Assembly: GCF_003025555.1 (NCBI RefSeq) | Contig: NZ_PYMH01000001.1 | Location: forward strand, 744,001-808,000 | Direction: 5' to 3' | From: Photobacterium lutimaris | Lineage (GTDB): Bacteria > Pseudomonadota > Gammaproteobacteria > Enterobacterales > Vibrionaceae | DNA length: 64,000 nt | Part shown: piece by piece, positions 45,053 through 52,318 of the stretch | How the letters are laid out: each line of letters starts with the position of its first letter | How positions within the stretch are numbered: the first letter of the stretch is position 1 | The notes under the pieces: generated by a model | What the model was told of the DNA's origin: nothing | The model's database searches: none | Seen by the model: the letters and a program-made list of their open reading frames with translations, nothing else | Translations under genes and position numbers: made by a program

Positions 45053-45075
45053 TATACCCAAGTTACTTGGGTATA
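45053..45075. repeat. Perfect 11-1-11 inverted repeat upstream of the EF-G-like gene
   Basis: TATACCCAAGT (45053-45063) and ACTTGGGTATA (45065-45075) flank one T. The first 16 bases (45051-45066) are repeated exactly at 37515-37530. It may be an operator, a terminator or part of a dispersed element. The region 44953-45216 otherwise contains a small GGCGG/CCGCC hairpin near 45155-45168. Confidence 0.75.
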
Positions 45076-45216
45076 CTCTTAATATTATTCTTGCGGCGAT
45101 TTGGGCCTGTGCTTATGGACGTACCCATCCGAAAATTGACCTGGAAGACGATAAGGCGGGAAACCGCCATATATGCAGATAAATAGCGCTTGTCTTTCTG
45201 AAATTCGGAGGCTGAT

Positions 45217-47232
45217 ATGTCCATGAATGAAATCCGCAATATCGCAATAGTAGGCCAAAGTGGGGTGGGTAAAACGACCTTAATAGAACGCCTTCTGTTC
45301 GAATCAGAATGCTCTACACACTTAGGCAGTGTTAAGGTGGGTGACACTGTCACTGATTTTGATGAACAATCCATCCATTATCAACACAGTATTGAAGCAA
45401 CGCCAGTCGCGCTTTGCTGGAAAAAACACCGCATGAATGTGGTTGATACCCCTGGTTTACCTGAGCTATTAGGGCGTACCTTGAGTATCTATCCAGCGGT
45501 AGAAACCACGGCCTTAGTCCTTGATGCCAATATCCCGTTAACCCAAGTGTCTGACAAAATTTACTCTTTTGCCAAGCTGCAGAAGAAGTGCCAGATGATT
45601 GTTATTAATAAGGTCGATCTCAATCCGGATAAAATTCCGCAGATTATCCAGCAGATCCAATCACACTTTGGTCAAGAATGTCTGCCTATCAACCTACCTT
45701 CCGCTGACGGTAAATCGATAGTTGATTGTTATTTTTCTCCAGACTATGACGCTGCAACACTTTGGGATAGCGTGGAATCAGTGCATGAGCAGCTTATCGA
45801 CCAGGTTATTGAAGTCGATGAGAAACTCATGGAGTTGTATTTAGAACAGGGTTCATCGTTAACGCCTAAGCAACTACACGATCCCTTTGAAGAAGCCTTA
45901 CGTACCGGGCATGTGATCCCGATTTGTTTCGTCTCCGCTGACACCGGGCAAGGTATTTCATTACTCCTTCAAACGCTAGCTGAAATTATGCCCATGCCAT
46001 CGGAAGGCAACCCGCCGATGCTGGAGAAGAACAATCAGCAAATTCGGGTTGATTGCGAAAAGCTCGATCATACTGTTGCCCATGTTTACAAAGTCAGTGT
46101 TGATCCTTACCTCGGTAAACTGGCTTATTTAAGAGTGTTCCAAGGTGAGATAAACGCGGGATCTCAGCTCTATATTGGTGAGAACAGCAAAGCATTCAAA
46201 GTGGGGCATTTGTACCAATTACAAGGCAAGAAGCGTATTGAGATCGCAAATGCCCGCGCGGGTGATTTCTGTGTACTGGCCAAGGTTGATGATTTGAATT
46301 TTGATTCGGTGGTTCATGACTCGCATGATGAAGATGATGTAACCATGCGTACGTTAGACTTCCCAGCGCCAATGTACAGCTTGGCCATTCAAACTGCCAA
46401 AAGAGGGGATGAGCAGAAACTGTCGGAAGTTCTTCATAAAATTGCCGCTGAAGATCCTTCCTTGCGGCTTGAGCATCGTACGCGTACTAATGAAACAGTT
46501 TTGAGTGGACAAGGTGAATTCCATTTAAAAATGGCCCTCGAGAAAATGGCTTCGGTTTATAAACTCAATGTTAATACGGAACAGCCGAGTATTGAGTACT
46601 TTGAGACCATCACCCAACAGGCTGAAGGGCATTACCGTCATAAAAAGCAAAGTGGTGGTGCTGGACAGTTTGGTGAAGTCCAATTAAAAGTCAGGCCGCT
46701 AGAGCGCGGGGAAGGTTTTCAATTCGTCAATAAAGTGGTAGGCGGGGCGATACCGACGTCGTTAATTCCTGCGGTTGAAAAAGGTATCCGCCAAGCGGTA
46801 GAAGAAGGCGCAATTTCACGCAATCCAATCCATGATATTGAAGTGACCGTCTATGACGGCAAGTATCACTCGGTTGATTCAAAAGAAATTGCTTTTGTCA
46901 TTGCGGGCAAGAAAGCGTTTTTGGATGCGGTGAATAATGCCAACCCGATCGTACTGGAACCGATTGTGGAGCTAAAATTGCAGATCCCAACCGTTTCGGT
47001 CGGTGATATTAGTGGTGATTTGGCGGCCAATCGCGGCGTGATCTTAGGTACTGAGTCTAAAGAAAATAATTTCACTTCACTGCAAGCAAGGATCCCACAA
47101 AATGAGCTTGTGGACTATTCCCAGCGTTTAAGAGCCATGACCGGTGGAGAAGGGAGTTTTAGCATGGTGTTGAGCCATTATGAGCCCGCGCCTAATACGG
47201 TACAGAAAAAGGTATGTCGTGCCGCAGAATAA
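45217..47232 (+). CDS. Elongation factor G-like GTPase (divergent paralogue)
   Basis: A protein of 671 residues with EF-G domain order. The G domain has G1 GQSGVGKTTLIERL, G3 VVDTPGLPELLG and G4 VINKVDLN, then domain II (KVSVDPYLGKLAYLRVFQGE). Domains III-V follow, with FHLKMALEKMASVY, KKQSGGAGQFGEVQLKV, RNPIHDIEVTVYDGKYHSVD and QARIPQNELVDYSQRLRAMT. Canonical EF-G has DTPGHVDF; here the catalytic His is Leu, so GTP hydrolysis on the ribosome would differ. It is probably an EF-G-like paralogue of unknown role, not the housekeeping fusA. ATG 45217 follows CGGAGG. Confidence 0.87.
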   Translation: MSMNEIRNIAIVGQSGVGKTTLIERLLFESECSTHLGSVKVGDTVTDFDEQSIHYQHSIEATPVALCWKKHRMNVVDTPGLPELLGRTLSIYPAVETTALVLDANIPLTQVSDKIYSFAKLQKKCQMIVINKVDLNPDKIPQIIQQIQSHFGQECLPINLPSADGKSIVDCYFSPDYDAATLWDSVESVHEQLIDQVIEVDEKLMELYLEQGSSLTPKQLHDPFEEALRTGHVIPICFVSADTGQGISLLLQTLAEIMPMPSEGNPPMLEKNNQQIRVDCEKLDHTVAHVYKVSVDPYLGKLAYLRVFQGEINAGSQLYIGENSKAFKVGHLYQLQGKKRIEIANARAGDFCVLAKVDDLNFDSVVHDSHDEDDVTMRTLDFPAPMYSLAIQTAKRGDEQKLSEVLHKIAAEDPSLRLEHRTRTNETVLSGQGEFHLKMALEKMASVYKLNVNTEQPSIEYFETITQQAEGHYRHKKQSGGAGQFGEVQLKVRPLERGEGFQFVNKVVGGAIPTSLIPAVEKGIRQAVEEGAISRNPIHDIEVTVYDGKYHSVDSKEIAFVIAGKKAFLDAVNNANPIVLEPIVELKLQIPTVSVGDISGDLAANRGVILGTESKENNFTSLQARIPQNELVDYSQRLRAMTGGEGSFSMVLSHYEPAPNTVQKKVCRAAE

Positions 47233-47282
47233 ACAAGTTACCGACTCACGACAATAATGCTGTTGTGAATTTGGATTGAAAA

Positions 47283-47306
47283 TAGGCTCCTGATATCAGG
47301 AGCCTA
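47283..47306 (+). terminator. 24-bp perfect palindrome after the EF-G-like gene
   Basis: TAGGCTCCTGAT and ATCAGGAGCCTA are fully complementary. As RNA this forms a stable hairpin followed by CTTATT, a probable terminator with a modest T run. Confidence 0.7.
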
Positions 47307-47368
47307 CTTATTGATGGGCTGCAACTGGTTTGTTATCTTAATCCAAATTATTTAGTCAGGGGATGCTC

Positions 47369-47899
47369 ATGGAGACGGAAAGGTTAGAGCTGTTACCACC
47401 TTCACTGGAAAGAGCATCATTGATGCTAGAAGCCATTCAAGAAAGTCATAATGAGCTAGGGGTATATTTACCTTGGGTTCCACATGCACTAACCGATGAG
47501 GCTTCGATTGAAAATACTAAGCAAGCGATACAAAACTTCGAGGCTTATGAAGGCGAGCTTCGATATTCCATCATAGAAAAGGCGTCAGGAAAGCTGCTCG
47601 GTGCTATTGGCCTGATTATTAAAGACAAAGCAGTGCCATATTTTGAAATAGGGTATTGGCTAAGAACGTCTGCTTATGGTTACGGCTACATGACAGAGGC
47701 CGTTAACCGGTTAACAGACTATGCATTACAAGAGTTGCATGCCAACCGGCTTGAAATAACAGTGGCGGAGACAAATTATCCAAGCCGAGCAGTTGCCGAG
47801 CGTTGTGGCTATGAATTTGAATGCCTGAAGAAAAATGAACGTCGTCTTCCTTCTGGAGAACTGTGTCACACCGTGATTTATAGCAAAACCTCGGCTTAG
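47369..47899 (+). CDS. GNAT family N-acetyltransferase (RimJ/RimL type)
   Basis: About 176 residues with the RimJ/RimL pattern: ETERLELLPPS, YSIIEKASGKLLGAIGLI, FEIGYWLRTSAYGYGYMTEAV (the acetyl-CoA binding loop with GYGYM) and LEITVAETNYPSRAVAERCG. It should transfer acetyl from acetyl-CoA to an N-terminal or other amine of a protein or small molecule. ATG 47369 is chosen because AGGGG lies 6 nt upstream; ATG 47363 is too close. It is a single gene. Confidence 0.85.
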   Translation: METERLELLPPSLERASLMLEAIQESHNELGVYLPWVPHALTDEASIENTKQAIQNFEAYEGELRYSIIEKASGKLLGAIGLIIKDKAVPYFEIGYWLRTSAYGYGYMTEAVNRLTDYALQELHANRLEITVAETNYPSRAVAERCGYEFECLKKNERRLPSGELCHTVIYSKTSA

Positions 47900-48019
47900 T
47901 GCTATGTTGCTAACCAACGCTATATCGCTAGCAATGACGGGGTAAAAACAAGCGGACACTTAAGTTACTTATTGCCAGGTCGTTTATATCTTAGAGAATT
48001 AATGATGTTAGGGGGTTGC

Positions 48020-48205
48020 ATGTCTCTTGGAGTAAACCTGTCAGTCGATGACAAACAAAAGCTCGTATCAGAACTTAAGATGGTTGTAACTAATCGTTTT
48101 CCGAACCGGGAAGTGAAAATAATAAAGCAAACTCAGCAGCAAGGAACAGTTTCGCTGCACTTTGAAGTGAACGATGGCGATCTTATCAAAATTGACCTGC
48201 CGTAG
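48020..48205 (+). CDS. Small hypothetical protein
   Basis: A 61-residue product starting MSLGVNLSVDDKQKLVSEL and ending LHFEVNDGDLIKIDLP. The pattern of helix then beta strands suggests a compact cytoplasmic fold. No family is recognised. ATG 48020 lies 4 nt after AGGGGG; the frame runs to 47972. A strong hairpin follows, so it is a single-gene transcript. Confidence 0.6.
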   Translation: MSLGVNLSVDDKQKLVSELKMVVTNRFPNREVKIIKQTQQQGTVSLHFEVNDGDLIKIDLP

Positions 48206-48226
48206 AAGTCTCTTGTTGAAACGCAT

Positions 48227-48274
48227 CTCCATGGTAGATTACTGATTAGTATGCATATCTACCATGGAGTTTTG
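48227..48274 (+). terminator. 13-bp perfect hairpin with T run
   Basis: CTCCATGGTAGAT (48227-48239) pairs with ATCTACCATGGAG (48257-48269) over a 17-nt loop, followed by TTTTG. It probably ends the small gene at 48020. Confidence 0.8.
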
Positions 48275-48407
48275 ATGAACCTGACTACGGCGCAGCTAAA
48301 TACGATTCCCTGATATTGACGTGCAGGCAGAATTGCAGCTACTTTGGCATGCGTTGGTTAAATTTGGATAATTAGATCAAGAGCATAATACTGTTATCTC
48401 AGTGTGA
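48275..48407 (+). pseudogene. Possible remnant of a small gene
   Basis: ATG 48275 follows GGAG by 5 nt and encodes MNLTTAQLNTIP, then TGA. If one C of CCC at 48308-48310 is skipped, the frame continues IDVQAELQLLWHALVKFG to TAA at 48369, and the same frame resumes LDQEHNTVISV to TGA at 48405. The codons look coding-like. This resembles a gene fragment broken by a one-base shift and a stop. The evidence is translation only. Confidence 0.3.
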
Positions 48408-48485
48408 AAATGTGCCTGCATGCTCACAAACCGTTTAGGTATTGCTGTGTTTATCATATGAGCAACTATTGGTTTGGAGTATGTA

Positions 48486-49319
48486 ATGAATAATCGTCTA
48501 GCTTTAGGTTGCATCATGCTTTGCGTTTCAACCCACTCATTTGCTAACGACTATGGTGAAAGTGTTAAGGTTCCTTTTGCCGATAATAGCCTGCCTGGTA
48601 AAAGCAACATCAGCCTGGAAGCAACAGTGTATAAACCTGCGGGAAAAGGGCCTTTCCCTACCGTCATTTTTAACCATGGCTCAACGGGGCCGTATGTTAT
48701 TCCCCAAGATTACACTATTAATCCTTGGGGCTTCGGGAGGTATTTAGTCAGTAAGAATATTGCGCTAATCATACCGATGAGAAGGGGGCGCGGTAAGTCC
48801 GAGGGAAGCTATAACGAGTTATATACTTGTGATCGTGAAGGCATTAATAAAGGTGTGGACTATGCGGTGAAATCCGTTGACGCAACCTACACTTATCTAA
48901 TGAATCAGCCATGGGTTGACAAAGAAAAGGTGCTACTCTCCGGTAATTCTCGGGGCGGGATCCTTTCTTTGGTATATGCCTCAGAGCATCCAGAAGCATT
49001 TTCTGGTGTTATCAATTTTTCAGGTGGTTGGGTGGGGGATGTCTGCAACAACAATTCCCAGTCGAAAAATATCGAGATTTTTGAAGATGTTGCCAAGAAA
49101 CTGAAAATACCTACATTGTTTATTTATGGCCATAATGACCCCTATTATTCAGATACCACTATTGAAAGCTTCGTCACCGCTTACGAGCAGGCGGGTGGGC
49201 AGGTCTACTTCAAGTTTTATCAGCTAGGCGCTGACGTTTCTGGTCATGATGTTTTCTACAATTACGGCCATTTATGGTCGTATGTTGTCGACAACTATTT
49301 AATTGAAGCTTTCAAGTAA
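48486..49319 (+). CDS. Secreted alpha/beta hydrolase
   Basis: The 277-residue protein has a signal peptide (MNNRLALGCIMLCVSTHSFA) and then an alpha/beta-hydrolase core: VYKPAGKGPFPTVIFNHGST (oxyanion region), nucleophile elbow GNSRGG in VLLSGNSRGGILSL, acid Asp in YGHNDPYY and a late catalytic His, probably HDVFYNYGHLW. The dienelactone-hydrolase and peptidase S9-like families share this pattern; the substrate is unknown, probably an ester or short peptide in the periplasm. ATG 48486 follows TTTGGAG; the frame has an in-frame TTG at 48474. Confidence 0.85.
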   Translation: MNNRLALGCIMLCVSTHSFANDYGESVKVPFADNSLPGKSNISLEATVYKPAGKGPFPTVIFNHGSTGPYVIPQDYTINPWGFGRYLVSKNIALIIPMRRGRGKSEGSYNELYTCDREGINKGVDYAVKSVDATYTYLMNQPWVDKEKVLLSGNSRGGILSLVYASEHPEAFSGVINFSGGWVGDVCNNNSQSKNIEIFEDVAKKLKIPTLFIYGHNDPYYSDTTIESFVTAYEQAGGQVYFKFYQLGADVSGHDVFYNYGHLWSYVVDNYLIEAFK

Positions 49320-49392
49320 CTACATATTTTTTGTAATAGAAGAGCCGCAGGTAATGAGATTATCACTACGGCCTGAATGAGTTGCAGATACG

Positions 49393-50187
49393 TTATGCTG
49401 CTAATCCTTGTCCTGCAAGCTCAGTGCTCCCACGCTTAACGCAAGCAAAGAAGGCATTACCCGACGTGTTATTGAGTGGGATAATTTTTTCGTAGTCATG
49501 GTCGAACATGTATACGTCAAAATACGGTGATAGCAATTGGCGCATTTGCTCGAAGCTAACCGCAACCATCGGATGTTCATCTATCCACCGAAGGGTTTCG
49601 TCACCGTTGTGTTTCTCGATGCTCAGCTTCAGCGATTGACGTTCACCGTCACCTGGGTAATGCCAGCCAGAAGCAAAGACAAAGTCTTCACCGTCGTGCT
49701 GTGCGCTATGGCGAACGAATGAGCGGTTATCGATCATGTTCTTCTCAACCACATTAAAGCAAAACATGCCGCCATCACGCAGTGCAGAATGGGCACTGGC
49801 AATACAGCCTTTCAGCTTCTCAATGTCGCCACTGTAGTGGATAGAATAGAGAAAACAGGTGATTAAATCGAGTTTGGACTCGACGGTAAAGCCACACATG
49901 TCTTGTTGGATAAAGCTTGCTTCTGGGCAGCGTAGTTTGGCCTGATCAAGCATTGGCTGATTGAGATCTAACCCTTGGCTCTGATAACCATTGTCAACTA
50001 AGTGGCGAATGTGAGGCCCGGTTCCACATGCCAAATCAAGGTGACGTTTGCCTTCATTGCCGAATAACTGGTGCAACCGACGTACATAGGTACTTTGCGC
50101 CTGATAGTCGATATCAGCACACATCAAGTCATAGTAGCCTGATAGGTCGGTGTATAAAGCATTGGAGGACGTTATTGTCACTGGCAT
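49393..50187 (-). CDS. Class I SAM-dependent methyltransferase
   Basis: The 264-residue protein has motif I RHLDLACGTGPHIRHLVDN near residue 50, motif II GLDLNQPMLDQAKLRCPEA and motif III-like LDLITCFLYSIHYSG, then a C-terminal half with beta strands. It resembles small-molecule methyltransferases of the Methyltransf_11/25 type. No neighbour defines the substrate. It is transcribed away from the regulator at 50308, with a 120-bp divergent intergenic region that includes a 26-bp palindrome. Confidence 0.85.
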   Translation of the reverse strand: MPVTITSSNALYTDLSGYYDLMCADIDYQAQSTYVRRLHQLFGNEGKRHLDLACGTGPHIRHLVDNGYQSQGLDLNQPMLDQAKLRCPEASFIQQDMCGFTVESKLDLITCFLYSIHYSGDIEKLKGCIASAHSALRDGGMFCFNVVEKNMIDNRSFVRHSAQHDGEDFVFASGWHYPGDGERQSLKLSIEKHNGDETLRWIDEHPMVAVSFEQMRQLLSPYFDVYMFDHDYEKIIPLNNTSGNAFFACVKRGSTELAGQGLAA

Positions 50188-50298
50188 TTACCTGAAAGCA
50201 TAAAGGCTGCGCAGGATAAGGCCAGTCACATTGATAGGAAAACAAATTATATTGCACGTATCGATGAAGGTTATAAATCGATGCGTGGTGTCATTTGG

Positions 50299-50324
50299 CT
50301 TTGATAAGTGTACACTTATCAAAG
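50299..50324. promoter_or_regulatory. 26-bp perfect palindrome, likely operator of the ABC exporter operon
   Basis: CTTTGATAAGTGT and ACACTTATCAAAG are fully complementary with no spacer. It lies between the methyltransferase and the small basic regulator and overlaps the longest possible start of the latter, so an autoregulatory operator is likely. Confidence 0.75.
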
Positions 50325-50562
50325 TCACTCAATATATGGGCTTACCTTGAAAGAGAGCACGAGCAAGTACCAGTGTGGAAGCAGGGGCGGATCCAGGCCG
50401 GGCTGTGGGCGCAAACCGGGTGTAAAAACACGGCCAGTACGTCTACCTGAATGGCTACTGGAAGCACTCGAAGATATCGATGATCCCCGCCACTGTATTG
50501 TTAAAGCTTGCATTGAACATTACGGCATTGAACCTCCCCGACAGACAGAGTCACATGACTAA
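50308..50562 (+). CDS. Small basic protein, probable DNA-binding regulator
   Basis: Up to 84 residues. A Gly/Arg/Lys-rich arm, GSRGGSRPGCGRKPGVKT, is followed by RPVRLPEWLLEALEDIDDP, a short beta strand and helix like those of ribbon-helix-helix proteins. The start is uncertain: GTG 50308 lies inside the palindrome, and TTG 50347 is a later choice with a weak ribosome site. The stop overlaps the ABC transporter start by 8 bp, so it is the first gene of that operon. Small proteins with the GRRPGAGRK-type arm occur in vibrios without known function; regulation of the exporter is inferred. Confidence 0.6.
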   Translation: MYTYQSHSIYGLTLKESTSKYQCGSRGGSRPGCGRKPGVKTRPVRLPEWLLEALEDIDDPRHCIVKACIEHYGIEPPRQTESHD

Positions 50563-52318
50563 AAAACAGTTTTTCGCGCATTTTCTGCGTATGAATCGCA
50601 AGTCTTATATGCTGGCGATCGTTTTCATATTTCTCGTCAACTGGCTTCAAGTAGAAATACCGCGTTATATTCAATTAGCGATTGATTTGATTGATGGCGC
50701 ATCGTTAGTAGACCAGCAACAGCTTAAAACGTATGTTGGGATCGTGGTGATCATGGCTGTGTCTATGATCGTGGTGCGTATTTTGTCGCGTATTTATGCC
50801 CTTAATCCCGGTCGTATCACCGAGGCTGCACTAAAAAACATACTTCTGCAAAAGCTTAACCGTCTGCCAAATAGCTTTCATGACAAGTTTGCCTCGGGGA
50901 AGCTCATTTCAATTATGAATAATGATCTAAGTGGTGTCAGGTTACTGTTTGGGTTAGGTTTTCTGCAATTCTTCAATGCCTTGCTTGCCCTGTCGCTCAC
51001 ACCGCTATGGATGTGGCGCATTTCACCAGAATTAACGCTGTACTCAGTTGTACCGATTTCGATTGCGTTTGTTATTTTCCGTATTGGCTTTAAGCGTATG
51101 AAAGCACTTCATATGGAGCATATGCATCGGTTACAGGCCCTATCGGCCCAGCTAATGAGTTACCTAGCCGGTATCGATCTGATCAAAAGCCAGCAGATGT
51201 CGCCCTGGGTGAAATCGGAAATTGAAAAGCTTAATCGACAATTGCTTCACTGCAGAATGCAGATCACGCGTATTCAGGTGTTTTTTATGCCTGTTCTCGA
51301 TTACGCCAATGACCTGATGAAAGTGCTTATCCTTGGGGTGGGTGGGTATATGCTGATGAACCAGCAACTTACGCTTGGTGAAATAACCGCTTTTCTTACC
51401 TACTCGGTATTACTTGCGATGCCTCTCATGCAGCTTGGTCGAATTGCGACTATCTATCAGCGCGGTATGGTCGGGATAACCAGCGTACAGACGATTTTGA
51501 ATGCAGACATACCAGAGCAGGATACGAAGCCGCTTTCTCAACCAGATATTGAAAGCCTGCAAGGAAAAACACTCTCAGTCCGAAACCTGAGTTTCCGTTA
51601 CCCTGGAGAGGATCGCATTATTCTCGATGACATTAGTTTCGATATTCCACCAGGCAAAAAAGTCGGTGTATTGGGCAGTATCGGGGCCGGTAAAACAACA
51701 CTGGTTAATTGTCTTAATCACCACCTTGATGTGCCCGTACGCTCGGTTTTTCTTGGCGATAAAGACGTGACGACTTTTGCTCGCAGTGATTTGCGCCGCT
51801 TCATCAAAACCGTGACTCAGGACCCTTATCTATTCTCGGCAACGGTGGAAGAGAATATCCGTTTTGGCAGCCGTGCTGCTGGTATTTCGAAAGAGCAGGT
51901 CGATGACGTTCTTGAGTTGAGTCAACTGGCCAGTGATGTATCGCGTCTTGAGCAGGGCGATCAAACGCTTGTGGGTGAAAAAGGGATCATGCTGTCCGGT
52001 GGTCAGAAACAGCGTTTAAGTATTGCCCGCGCACTGCTTCAACCTTGCGACCTGATCATTATGGATAATGTGCTTTCGGCAGTTGATTACGAAACCGAAC
52101 GGAAGATCCTAGAAGGCCTGTTTGGTCAGTTGAGCACACAGTCTGTACTGGTGGTATCACACCGTGTTAATGCGCTTGAATATATGGATGAGATTATTGT
52201 ACTCCATGAAGGAAAGGTCATTGCCAAAGGTAACCATGCCTCGTTATTGCAAACGTGCCCCTACTATTACGAAACATGGCAATTGCAGCAAAATGAAGCG
52301 GAGACTGAAGCATGTTGA
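50555..52318 (+). CDS. ABC exporter half-transporter, degenerate-site subunit
   Basis: A 587-residue membrane-ATPase fusion with six helices (LAIVFIFLVNWLQVEI onward) and an ATPase domain: Walker A GSIGAGKTT near residue 373, signature LSGGQKQR near 479, and Walker B IIMDNVLSAVD near 502. The catalytic Glu after Walker B Asp is Asn here, as in the non-catalytic half of heterodimeric exporters. It resembles MdlA/SmdA and BmrC-type subunits. ATG 50555 is chosen; the frame extends to 50480. It overlaps the next gene by 7 bp, which carries the intact Glu. Confidence 0.9.
   Translation: MTKKQFFAHFLRMNRKSYMLAIVFIFLVNWLQVEIPRYIQLAIDLIDGASLVDQQQLKTYVGIVVIMAVSMIVVRILSRIYALNPGRITEAALKNILLQKLNRLPNSFHDKFASGKLISIMNNDLSGVRLLFGLGFLQFFNALLALSLTPLWMWRISPELTLYSVVPISIAFVIFRIGFKRMKALHMEHMHRLQALSAQLMSYLAGIDLIKSQQMSPWVKSEIEKLNRQLLHCRMQITRIQVFFMPVLDYANDLMKVLILGVGGYMLMNQQLTLGEITAFLTYSVLLAMPLMQLGRIATIYQRGMVGITSVQTILNADIPEQDTKPLSQPDIESLQGKTLSVRNLSFRYPGEDRIILDDISFDIPPGKKVGVLGSIGAGKTTLVNCLNHHLDVPVRSVFLGDKDVTTFARSDLRRFIKTVTQDPYLFSATVEENIRFGSRAAGISKEQVDDVLELSQLASDVSRLEQGDQTLVGEKGIMLSGGQKQRLSIARALLQPCDLIIMDNVLSAVDYETERKILEGLFGQLSTQSVLVVSHRVNALEYMDEIIVLHEGKVIAKGNHASLLQTCPYYYETWQLQQNEAETEAC

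Noticed and set aside
45115..45186. 23-codon ORF upstream of the EF-G-like gene
   Set aside because: No Shine-Dalgarno, no recognisable sequence; expected by chance.
45063..45374. Minus-strand 103-codon frame overlapping the EF-G-like start
   Set aside because: It is the antisense of a clearly coding region plus its leader, with no start signal or homology.
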